Of a DNA stretch of 20,877 nucleotides, positions 7,912 through 14,554 are shown piece after piece. This DNA is from Pseudomonadota bacterium. Lineage in GTDB: Bacteria; Pseudomonadota; Gammaproteobacteria; Steroidobacterales; Steroidobacteraceae. The stretch is from positions 1-20,877 of the forward strand of contig JAEZCR010000029.1 in NCBI GenBank assembly GCA_023433465.1. Direction: 5' to 3'. The translations under genes and the position numbers were made by a program. The notes under the pieces are model-generated. The model worked only from the letters and a program-made list of their open reading frames with translations, was not told where the DNA came from and made no database searches. Each line of letters starts with the position of its first letter. Position 1 is the stretch's first letter.

Positions 7912-8933
7912 GCGCAGAGGCGCAGGCGCGCCCGTTCGGCAAGCTCGCGGACGGCAGCCAGGTCGACGCCTACACGCTCGGCTCTCCCGACGGCCTGCAG
8001 GCCGAAATCCTCACCCTGGGCGGTACGCTGCGCAGCCTCACGCTCCCGGTGCGTGGCAAACGCATCCCGCTCGTGCTCTCGCTGCCCGACCTTCCGGCCT
8101 ACCTCAAGGACACCTCTTATCTCGGCCAACTGGTCGGCCGCTACGGCAACCGCATCTCGGGCGCGGCCTTCGAGCTCGACGGCAAGAAATACACGCTCAC
8201 GGCCAACAACGGCCCGAACACGCTGCACGGCGGCGAGGTCGGGTTCGGCAAGTACATCTGGACGGTGCTCGGCGCGGGCGGCAGCGCGCGCAACAGCTAC
8301 GTGAAGCTGCTGCACCGGTCACCCGCGGGCACCAACGGATTCCCGGGCAATCTCGACGTCACCGCGCTGATCAGCGTCTACGAGAACACGCTCACGCTCG
8401 CCTTCGAGGCGACCACCGATGCGCCCACGCCGATCAGCCTGACCTGGCATCCCTACTTCAACATCTCCGGCGATCCGGGGCGGCCGATCGACGAGCAGAC
8501 CCTGCGCATCGCGGCGAAACACTATCTACCGATCGGCGAATCGCGCGCACCCACGGGTGAGATCGCGCCGGTGGCCGGCACGCCGTTCGACTTCCGGCGC
8601 GCGAAGACGCTGCGCGTGCCGCCGCCCTCCTCGCACCCGCAGATCGCTCTCACCGGCGGCTACGACCATTGCTGGGTGCTGGACAAGGATGCGCGGGTGG
8701 CCGCGGAACTGTTTTCACCGGCGAGCGGCCTGCGCATGCGCGTGAGGACCAACCTGCCCGGGCTGCAGGTGTACGGCGCCTATCACCTGAGGAGGGTGTA
8801 TCCGGGCTTGCATGCCGTGTGTCTCGAGCCGGAGAATTTCCCAGACGCGCCGAACCATGCGAATTTCCCGAACAGCATCCTGCGGCCCGGCGAGACCCAC
8901 AAGTCCTACATGAGCTTCACATTCCTGGCGTGA
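7821..8933 (+). CDS. Exported aldose 1-epimerase (GalM-type mutarotase)
   Basis: 370 residues. Catalytic and sugar-binding positions are all present: RYGNRI (N110, R111), TLHGG (H136), TWHPYFN (H210), GGYDHCW (D282) and LEPENFPDAPN (E336, the expected general base). The C-terminal LRPGE is typical. Ahead of the domain lies a signal peptide: basic MVDANRRRC, a Leu/Ala core and a likely cut after ANA (residue 26). The paired arginines leave Tat export possible. The start must lie at or near ATG 7821, because no other ATG, GTG or TTG occurs in frame between codon 2 and the domain. This forces a 91-nt overlap with the permease gene. Known: mutarotases interconvert alpha and beta anomers. Inferred: a periplasmic form would supply the anomer or ring form that the transporter binds. 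Confidence 0.9.
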   Translation: MVDANRRRCLALALLPLAAALRGANAQGPVSAEAQARPFGKLADGSQVDAYTLGSPDGLQAEILTLGGTLRSLTLPVRGKRIPLVLSLPDLPAYLKDTSYLGQLVGRYGNRISGAAFELDGKKYTLTANNGPNTLHGGEVGFGKYIWTVLGAGGSARNSYVKLLHRSPAGTNGFPGNLDVTALISVYENTLTLAFEATTDAPTPISLTWHPYFNISGDPGRPIDEQTLRIAAKHYLPIGESRAPTGEIAPVAGTPFDFRRAKTLRVPPPSSHPQIALTGGYDHCWVLDKDARVAAELFSPASGLRMRVRTNLPGLQVYGAYHLRRVYPGLHAVCLEPENFPDAPNHANFPNSILRPGETHKSYMSFTFLA

Positions 8934-8937
8934 CATC

Positions 8938-9291
8938 ATGAAACACATCTGGCTGGTCCTCGCGCTGTGCTTCGCCGCGAACGCCGCGCAGGCCGCATGC
9001 GCCGAGAAGCGCACGCGCGGCCTCAACTTCATGCTGCTCACTGTGCCCGAGGACGCGCCGCGGCCGAAGAGTGTCGATGACTTCAGGTTCATCGACGACA
9101 CCACGACCTTCGAGCAGATCACCGCGAAGATCGGCCCACCGGACGCGGCCGACGGACAGACCCGACCCATCTACATCTATTGCCTCGACGACGGCGTGGA
9201 AGTGGTCATGCGGCTCTCGAAGGACGGTACGCTCGTCGAATCCGTTCGCGCCGACGGCGACGACATCTTCAAGCGCAAGAAGAAGAAATAG
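8938..9291 (+). CDS. Small secreted protein of unknown function
   Basis: 117 residues starting 4 nt after the epimerase stop, so probably on the same transcript. Seen: an N-terminal signal peptide (MKHIWLVLALCFAANAAQA, cut around residue 19-20), then a mature domain of about 97 residues with a Cys near its start and a second in IYCLDDG, which could form a disulfide. It ends in a lysine-rich tail (FKRKKKK). The segment TTFEQITAKIGPPDA followed by a strand and MRLSKDGTLVESVR faintly recalls the BamE/SmpA fold, in which a TxxEV-like helix precedes paired strands, but that is only a shape-based guess. No residue −3 Leu before the Cys, so I do not call a lipoprotein. Function not recognised. Confidence 0.72.
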   Translation: MKHIWLVLALCFAANAAQAACAEKRTRGLNFMLLTVPEDAPRPKSVDDFRFIDDTTTFEQITAKIGPPDAADGQTRPIYIYCLDDGVEVVMRLSKDGTLVESVRADGDDIFKRKKKK

Positions 9292-9336
9292 CCGCGCGAA
9301 GGCGCAGGGCCCGCCGGGCGGTTATCATCCCGGCGC

Positions 9337-10242
9337 GTGAAAGCCGAGTACTTCAAACCCCGCTATTGGCCGACCTGGCTCGGCCTGGCGTTCCTGCGGG
9401 TCTTCGAACCCATGCCCCACCGTCTGCTCTATCTACTCGGCCGCTGGATCGGATTGTTCCTGCACCTGTTTCCCACGCCGTTCAAGCACATCGCCCGCCG
9501 CAACATCGAGCTGTGCCTGCCCGAGCTTTCCGAGGCCGAGCGTGCGCGCATCCTGCGCGAGCACTTCGCCGGCCTCGGCTGCGCGTTGTTCGAAACCGCG
9601 ATCAGCTGGTGGTCCTCGAACGAGCGCATCCGTCGCATCACGATGATGACGGGCCTCGAGCACCTGGAAGCCGCGCAACGCACCGGTCGCGGCGTGTTGC
9701 TGCTGTCCGCGCATTTCAATTCGATCGAGATCGGTTGCCGGGCGCTCGCGGCGCGTCTGCCGCTCAACGTGATGTACCGCCCCACGAAGAACGAACTCAT
9801 CGGCGAGTTCGTGCATTCGCGGCGCGCGGTACAGACTAAACGCGCGATTCCGCGCGACGACGTGCGCACGCTGGTCAAGGCGCTCAAGGAAGGCGACGTC
9901 GTCTGGTACGCGCCCGACCAGAGTTTCCGCAAGAAAGGTGCGCAGATGGTGAAGCTGTTCGGCATCCCCGCCGCGACGAACACGGCCACCTCGCGCATCG
10001 CCGGCATGACGAACGCGCTGGTCCTGCCGTACTTTTTCGAACGGACGCCGCAGGGCGGCTACAAGGGCTCGATCCATCCGCCGCTCGAGGATTTCCCGAC
10101 CGACGACGCCGTCGCCGATACCGAACGCTTCAATCGCATCGTCGAGGCGGAAGTGCGGCGCATTCCGGGGCAGTACCTGTGGATTCACCGGCGATTCAAG
10201 GGTTTGACGCCGGAGTACCCGAACTATTACGCCCGCCCTTGA
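9337..10242 (+). CDS. Lipid A biosynthesis acyltransferase, LpxL/HtrB family
   Basis: 301 residues from a GTG start at 9337. No ATG lies before the conserved FKPRYWPTWLG at residues 6-16, which aligns with the N-terminus of E. coli LpxL. Seen: an N-terminal hydrophobic anchor near 29-45, RRNIELCLPELSE near 54-66, and the HX4E acyltransferase motif H126-FNSI-E131 in LLLSAHFNSIEIG. Later come NVMYRPTKN, GDVVWYAPDQSF and the conserved QYLWIHRRFK near the C-terminus. Known: the family transfers an acyl chain from acyl-ACP to a lipid A precursor at the inner membrane. It cannot be told from the LpxM or LpxP type by sequence alone here, though the overall match is to LpxL. It stands 45 nt after the previous gene. 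Confidence 0.9.
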   Translation: MKAEYFKPRYWPTWLGLAFLRVFEPMPHRLLYLLGRWIGLFLHLFPTPFKHIARRNIELCLPELSEAERARILREHFAGLGCALFETAISWWSSNERIRRITMMTGLEHLEAAQRTGRGVLLLSAHFNSIEIGCRALAARLPLNVMYRPTKNELIGEFVHSRRAVQTKRAIPRDDVRTLVKALKEGDVVWYAPDQSFRKKGAQMVKLFGIPAATNTATSRIAGMTNALVLPYFFERTPQGGYKGSIHPPLEDFPTDDAVADTERFNRIVEAEVRRIPGQYLWIHRRFKGLTPEYPNYYARP

Positions 10243-10289
10243 TCTCCCGTCCGCGCACGGGAACCCGGCTGTCAGGGAAACAGGTCGCC

Positions 10290-10315
10290 GGTCGGGCGGT
10301 CCGCCGACCCGTTTT
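10290..10315 (+). terminator. Weak candidate intrinsic terminator after the acyltransferase gene
   Basis: GGTCGG at 10290-10295 can pair with CCGACC at 10304-10309 around an 8-nt loop. It is followed by CG and a short TTTT run at 10312-10315. The stem is only 6 bp and the T run is short, so activity is uncertain. A second GC-only palindrome (GGCCCGCCGGGCC, 10320-10332) lies directly downstream. The rest of the 136-bp spacer holds an AT-rich TTAAGATAG near 10342-10350 that could be a -10 region for the next gene, without a clear -35. Confidence 0.3.
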
Positions 10316-10378
10316 CGATGGCCCGCCGGGCCGCGCGCGAATTAAGATAGCTGCTCACCAAATGGGGATCCGAACGTC

Positions 10379-10756
10379 ATGAAGCGATATGTACTGAGTG
10401 CCCTCATCCTCGGCGGCTTCGCCGCCCCCCACGCGATGGCCGCCTGCGAATACCCGACGGCCCCCGGGAAATTCCCCGATGGCGCCGCCGCGACGCTGGA
10501 CGAGATGAAGGCCGCGAAGGCTTCGGTCGTGAAGTACAACAACGACATGGAAGCGTACCTGGTGTGCATCAAGAGCGAGTTCGACGCCAAGCTCGCCGAG
10601 AACACCAGCGCCACCGAGAAGCAGAAGGCCGAGATGCAGCGCATGCAGGATCAGAAGCACAACGCCGCGGTGAAGGAAGTCACCGAGGTGACCGAGCGCT
10701 TCAACGAGCAGTTGCGCGCGTACAAGGCAAAGGCCGCGGAGAAGAAAGCCGGCTGA
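10379..10756 (+). CDS. Small periplasmic helical protein of unknown function
   Basis: 125 residues with a clear signal peptide (basic MKRY, hydrophobic core, cut after AMA near residue 21). The mature part begins with Cys-Glu-Tyr-Pro and is nearly all charged, Ala-rich helix. From about 37 onward the heptad-like spacing of hydrophobic residues and Lys/Glu-rich sequence (for example TEKQKAEMQRMQDQKHNAA) suggests a coiled coil ending in a Lys-rich tail. Two cysteines (near 23 and 62) could pair. GGGGA about 10 nt before the ATG is a plausible ribosome site. The gene sits 45 nt before moeA on the same strand and may be cotranscribed, but nothing in the protein links it to molybdenum. Function not recognised. 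Confidence 0.72.
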   Translation: MKRYVLSALILGGFAAPHAMAACEYPTAPGKFPDGAAATLDEMKAAKASVVKYNNDMEAYLVCIKSEFDAKLAENTSATEKQKAEMQRMQDQKHNAAVKEVTEVTERFNEQLRAYKAKAAEKKAG

Positions 10757-10801
10757 TTCCGTCCCGCTGACATGGCGTGACGGGGTCCGGGCACACCGCT
10801 C

Positions 10802-11998
10802 ATGTTGACGCCAGCACAAGCCGAAACCCTGATCGAGCAGCACCTTTCGTGCCTGCCGATCGAATCGCTGCCGCTCACGCAGGCCGCGGGCGCGGTGCTG
10901 CGCGAGAACATCTACGCCGAGCGCGACCAGCCGCCGTTCGACCGGGTCGCCATGGACGGCATCGCCCTATCTACCGCCGCCGCGCAACAGGCCGGCGGGC
11001 GGCTGCGCGTGGCGAGCTCGCAGGCGGCGGGTGATCCGCCGCACACGCTGCCCGACGACGAGTCCTGCATCGAGATCATGACGGGCGCGATGCTGCCGGG
11101 CGGCTGCGACGCGGTCGTGCCGGTCGAGCAGATCCAGCTCAACGGCGCGTTCGCCGAGATCGGCCGCAAGGAGCTGAGACCCTGGCAGAACGTGCATCGG
11201 CGCGGCTCGGACTGCCGGCAGGGCGCGTTGTTGCTGGCCGCGGGCACCAGACTCTCGGCGCCGGAGGTGGCGATCGCGGCCGGCGCGGGCATGGCGCGCG
11301 TACGCGTGAGCGCGCAGCCCATGATCGTGGTGATCTCCACGGGCAACGAGCTCGTCGAACCCGGCGAGCTCATCGAGCCGCACCAGGTGCGCCGCTCGAA
11401 TGCGTATGGCATCACCGCGTCGCTGCGGCAGCACGGCTTCACGCGCGTTTCCGACGATCACGTGCGCGACGACGAGGCGGTGCTCACCGAGCGGCTCGGG
11501 TTCCACCTGCGAACGCACGACGTGCTCATCCTGTCCGGCGGGGTGTCGATGGGCCGGCTCGATCTCGTGCCGAAGGTGCTCGACAAGCTCGGCGTGAACA
11601 TGGTGTTCCATCACATCGCGCAGCGGCCGGGAAAGCCGATGTGGTTCGGCGTCTCGCAATCGGGACCCGCGGTGTTCGCCCTGCCCGGCAATCCCGTTTC
11701 GACGCTTGTCTGCCTGTCGCGCTACGTATTGCCCGCGCTGCGCGCCGCGATGGGCCAGGCCGGCACCGAGGTCCCGCGCATCGCGCTGACCGCGCCGTTC
11801 GAGGTGAAGGCGCCGCTCGCGTTCTACCTGCCGGTCAGTCTCAAGAGCGACGACTGGGGCCGCACGTCGGCCGAGCCGCGGCCCACGAACGGGTCGGGTG
11901 ATTTCACGGCGCTGGCCGGCACCGACGGATTCGTCGAGCTGCCGCCGGGTCCCAACCTTTTCCCGAAGGGCTTCGTGGCCCGGTTCTACCGCTGGTGA
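10802..11998 (+). CDS. moeA: Molybdopterin molybdenumtransferase MoeA
   Basis: 398 residues, the usual MoeA length. Seen: PPFDRVAMDGIA near 40-51 (the family PPFDNSAMDGYA motif), MTGAMLPGGCDAVVPVEQ near 94-111, VISTGNELVEPGE, the nucleotide-binding-like SGGVSMGRLDLVPKVL near 241-256, GKPMWFGV, and LPGNPVSTLVC near 295-305. A C-terminal domain IV (PFEVKAPLAFYLPV to the end) is complete. Known: MoeA inserts molybdate into adenylated molybdopterin in the cytoplasm; the adenylylating partner MogA/MoaB is not seen here. The GTG start of moaA overlaps its stop (GTGA), so the two are translationally coupled. No strong ribosome site is visible before its ATG. Confidence 0.95.
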   Translation: MLTPAQAETLIEQHLSCLPIESLPLTQAAGAVLRENIYAERDQPPFDRVAMDGIALSTAAAQQAGGRLRVASSQAAGDPPHTLPDDESCIEIMTGAMLPGGCDAVVPVEQIQLNGAFAEIGRKELRPWQNVHRRGSDCRQGALLLAAGTRLSAPEVAIAAGAGMARVRVSAQPMIVVISTGNELVEPGELIEPHQVRRSNAYGITASLRQHGFTRVSDDHVRDDEAVLTERLGFHLRTHDVLILSGGVSMGRLDLVPKVLDKLGVNMVFHHIAQRPGKPMWFGVSQSGPAVFALPGNPVSTLVCLSRYVLPALRAAMGQAGTEVPRIALTAPFEVKAPLAFYLPVSLKSDDWGRTSAEPRPTNGSGDFTALAGTDGFVELPPGPNLFPKGFVARFYRW

Positions 11999-13065
11999 AT
12001 ACGCCTCGCGAAACCGTGGTGAATATTGTCAACCGGGGCGGCGCGGGCGGCGCGAAGCCGCCGGTCGACGCGCTGCGCCGGCCTATCCACGACCTGCGCA
12101 TCTCGGTGATGGACCGCTGCAATTTCCGCTGTCCGTACTGCATGCCGCGGGAAACGTTTCACGAGTCGTATCGATTCCTGAAGTCGAGCGAGCGGCTGGA
12201 TTTCACGGAGATCCTGCGGCTCTCGCGTGCCTTCGTGCACGCGGGGGTGAAGAAACTGCGCATCACGGGCGGCGAGCCGCTGCTGCGGCCCAACCTGCCC
12301 GACCTCATCGGCGATCTGTCTTCCCTGCCCGGCGTCGAGGACGTGGCGCTGACGACGAACGGCATCCTGCTCGCGAAGTACGCCACCGAGCTCAAGGCGG
12401 CGGGGCTCAGCCGCGTGACGGTGAGTCTCGACACGCTCGATCCGGACGTATTCAAGCGCATGAGCGGTGGCTTCGGCGGTGTCGCGGAGGTGCTCGAAGG
12501 CATCGAACACGCGCGGCGCGCGGGGCTCGCGCCGATCAAGATCAACACCGTGGTCCAGCGCGGCGTCAATGATCACACGCTGCTCGACCTGCTCGCGCAT
12601 TTCCGCGGCACGGACGTGATCGTGCGGTTCATCGAGTACATGGATGTGGGCACGCGCAATCACTGGGAACCGACGCTCGTCGTCCCCTCGCGCGATCTGG
12701 CCGCGACGATCAACGCGCGCTGGCCGATTGCGCCGCGCGAGGCCAACTACCGTGGTGAGGTCGCGGAACGTTACGTGTACGCGGACGGGGCCGGCGAGAT
12801 CGGCTTCATCTCTTCGGTGTCGCAGCCGTTCTGCGGCGACTGCTCGCGCGCGCGCATTTCCTCCGACGGCTCGTTCTACACGTGCCTGTTCGCGACCCAG
12901 GGAATCGACCTGCGCGGCCCGCTGCGCGCCGGCGCTACCGACGAGGAGCTCTACGAGCTCATCCGCGGCACCTGGACCGGCCGCCGGGATCGTTACAGCG
13001 AACTGCGCGCCTCGATGCGCAATGCCGACCTCCACAAGGTCGAGATGAACTACATCGGCGGCTGA
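11995..13065 (+). CDS. moaA: GTP 3',8-cyclase MoaA (radical SAM)
   Basis: 356 residues from a GTG at 11995 that overlaps the moeA stop. Seen: the radical SAM CX3CX2C motif in DRCNFRCPYCMP (C42, C46, C49), the GGEP SAM motif in LRITGGEPLLRP, and the second 4Fe-4S site FCGDCSRARISSDGSFYTC (C280, C283, C297). The C-terminus ends in Gly-Gly (MNYIGG), as MoaA proteins need for activity. Known: with SAM it turns GTP into the cyclic precursor that MoaC converts to cPMP. An alternative downstream GTG (codon 9) would shorten the tail without touching the domain. A 110-nt gap with a strong hairpin separates it from moaC. Confidence 0.96.
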   Translation: MNTPRETVVNIVNRGGAGGAKPPVDALRRPIHDLRISVMDRCNFRCPYCMPRETFHESYRFLKSSERLDFTEILRLSRAFVHAGVKKLRITGGEPLLRPNLPDLIGDLSSLPGVEDVALTTNGILLAKYATELKAAGLSRVTVSLDTLDPDVFKRMSGGFGGVAEVLEGIEHARRAGLAPIKINTVVQRGVNDHTLLDLLAHFRGTDVIVRFIEYMDVGTRNHWEPTLVVPSRDLAATINARWPIAPREANYRGEVAERYVYADGAGEIGFISSVSQPFCGDCSRARISSDGSFYTCLFATQGIDLRGPLRAGATDEELYELIRGTWTGRRDRYSELRASMRNADLHKVEMNYIGG

Positions 13066-13069
13066 CCGG

Positions 13070-13161
13070 AATCGGGGACAAAATCGGGGACAGATTTATT
13101 TATCGACGATATCTGTTCAAATCTCCGCCACGTATCGTCGATAAATAGATCTGTCCCCAAT
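13070..13161. repeat. GGGGACA-box repeat forming a long hairpin between moaA and moaC (REP/MITE-like)
   Basis: Seen: two tandem direct copies of (A)ATCGGGGACA, with GGGGACA at 13074-13080 and 13086-13092. The second copy opens a long inverted repeat in which 13084-13111 pairs with 13133-13160, matching at 26 of 28 positions. Positions 13086-13111 against 13133-13158 form a continuous 26-bp RNA stem with one G-U pair and a 21-nt loop. The stem is AT-rich in its middle, unlike the surrounding GC-rich genes. No long T run follows, so it is not a standard terminator. Known: GGGGACAG-type palindromes flank REP-associated tyrosine transposases in many gammaproteobacteria. Inferred: a non-autonomous member of such a family inserted inside the Moco operon. 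No transposase is in the window. Confidence 0.85.
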
Positions 13162-13175
13162 CCCATGCCAATCCG

Positions 13176-13697
13176 ATGCCCAAACTGACTCACCTCGATG
13201 CCGCGAACCGTCCGACCATGGTGGACGTGGGCGCGAAGAATGCGACGTTCCGCGAGGCCAGCGCCGAGGCGGTAGTCAGGCTGCCGCGGCCCGTCGCGCG
13301 CGCCCTCGCGTCCGCGGGACACCGCACGAAGAAAGGCCCCGTGTTCGATACCGCCATCGTCGCCGGTGTCATGGCGGCGAAGCGCACACACGAGCTGATC
13401 CCGTTCTGTCATCCGCTCGCGCTCGAGCGCTGCAGCGTCGACATCGCGAACCGCGCGGGCGGAATCCACATCGTCTGCACCGTCGCCGTCCATCACAAGA
13501 CGGGCGTCGAGATGGAAGCGCTGGTCGGCGCCACCGCGGCCGCCCTGACCATCTACGACATGTGCAAGGCGCTCTCGCACGACATCGAAATCGGGCCCGT
13601 GCGGCTGCTGGAGAAGTCCGGCGGGAAACGCGACTTCTCGCGGAAAGGGCGCGCACCCGCCGCGCGACCGGCGCGCAAGGCGCGCAAACACAAATGA
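13176..13697 (+). CDS. moaC: Cyclic pyranopterin monophosphate synthase MoaC
   Basis: 173 residues. Seen: MVDVGAKNATFREA near 15-28, KKGPVFDTAIVAGVMAAKRT near 52-71, ELIPFCHPLALE near 73-84 (H79), GVEMEALVGATAAALTIYDM near 110-129 with E112, E114, D128 and K131 of the active site, and LLEKSGGKRDF near 144-154. Known: MoaC works as a hexamer on the MoaA product to make cPMP. The tail after 154 is a basic, Arg/Ala-rich extension of about 19 residues, longer than in E. coli and probably disordered. The stop overlaps the next ATG (ATGA), so translation of the fusion protein is likely coupled. Confidence 0.96.
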   Translation: MPKLTHLDAANRPTMVDVGAKNATFREASAEAVVRLPRPVARALASAGHRTKKGPVFDTAIVAGVMAAKRTHELIPFCHPLALERCSVDIANRAGGIHIVCTVAVHHKTGVEMEALVGATAAALTIYDMCKALSHDIEIGPVRLLEKSGGKRDFSRKGRAPAARPARKARKHK

Positions 13698-14554
13698 GCG
13701 CTCCCGTTTACGGCCTCGTGCTCGCCGGCGGCCGCAGCACGCGCATGCGCCGTGACAAGGCCGCGATCGAATACCGCCCCGGCGAGACGCAGCTCGACGC
13801 CGCGATGAAACTGCTCGAAGGCCGCGTCGAGCGCGCCTTCGTGTCCGTCCGCCCCGACCAGCACCACGATCCGGTTCGCGCACACTACGCCCGCATCGTC
13901 GATCGCGGCTCGATCGAAGGTCCCATCGCGGGCATCGCCGCGGCGCTCGAAGAACATCCCGACGTGGCCTGGCTGGTGCTCGCCTGCGACTTGCCGTTCC
14001 TGGACGCGCGCACGCTCGACACGCTGCTGGCCGCGCGCGACCCGGCGAGCGAGGCGGTGGCTTTCCGTTCCTCGCATGATGGCCTGCCCGAGCCGCTGTG
14101 CGCGATCTACGAGCCGCACGCCCGCGAGGCGCTCGCGAGTTTCCTCGCGACGGGCCGCAACTGCCCCCGCAAGTTCCTGATCGGTGCGCGGACGCGCCTG
14201 CTCGACCAGCCGAATCCACGCGCGCTCGACAACGTGAACACCGTGGAAGAGTATGGGGCGGCCATGAATTCGCTCACGGAAAAGGCGGCGCCCGCCGAAG
14301 GCACGGCGCCGGAGCGGGAAATCCGCGTGCAGTACTACGCGCTGCTGCGCGAACAGGCGGGCCGCAGCTCCGAAGCCGTCCAGACCCGCGCGCGCACGCC
14401 GCGCGAGCTGTACGCGGAGCTCGCAGCACGTCACCCCTTCACGCTGCCGCCCGAGATGCTGCGCGTGGCGGTGAACGCCGAATTTGGCGACTGGTCGCAG
14501 CAGCTCGCTCCGGGCGACGCGGTCGTCTTCATTCCCCCGGTGGCCGGCGGATGA
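13694..14554 (+). CDS. mobA-moaD: MobA-MoaD fusion: molybdenum cofactor guanylyltransferase joined to molybdopterin synthase sulfur carrier
   Basis: 286 residues in one uninterrupted frame from ATG 13694. The frame is open upstream, but that lies inside moaC. Residues 1-190 are MobA-like: LAGGRSTRMRRDKA near 9-22 (K22 for the nucleotide), EGPIAGIAAAL near 75-85, LACDLPFLD near 96-104 (D99 for metal), and NVNTVEEYG near 180-188, the usual MobA C-terminal motif. In most relatives a Gly follows the RM; here it is Arg. A short Ala/Glu-rich linker leads to residues 208-286, a MoaD fold: IRVQYYALLREQAG, LRVAVNAEF, LAPGDAVVFIPPVAGG. The C-terminal Gly-Gly is intact and is the residue pair that is adenylated and thiocarboxylated. 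An internal ATG (14264, Met191) behind GGGG could release MoaD alone. The stop overlaps the next start (ATGA). Confidence 0.9.
   Translation: MSAPVYGLVLAGGRSTRMRRDKAAIEYRPGETQLDAAMKLLEGRVERAFVSVRPDQHHDPVRAHYARIVDRGSIEGPIAGIAAALEEHPDVAWLVLACDLPFLDARTLDTLLAARDPASEAVAFRSSHDGLPEPLCAIYEPHAREALASFLATGRNCPRKFLIGARTRLLDQPNPRALDNVNTVEEYGAAMNSLTEKAAPAEGTAPEREIRVQYYALLREQAGRSSEAVQTRARTPRELYAELAARHPFTLPPEMLRVAVNAEFGDWSQQLAPGDAVVFIPPVAGG

Noticed and set aside
13066..13175. Moco riboswitch upstream of moaC
   Set aside because: The sequence is a simple long inverted repeat rather than the multi-stem Moco RNA fold, and it lies after moaA rather than before it. A repeat element is the simpler reading.
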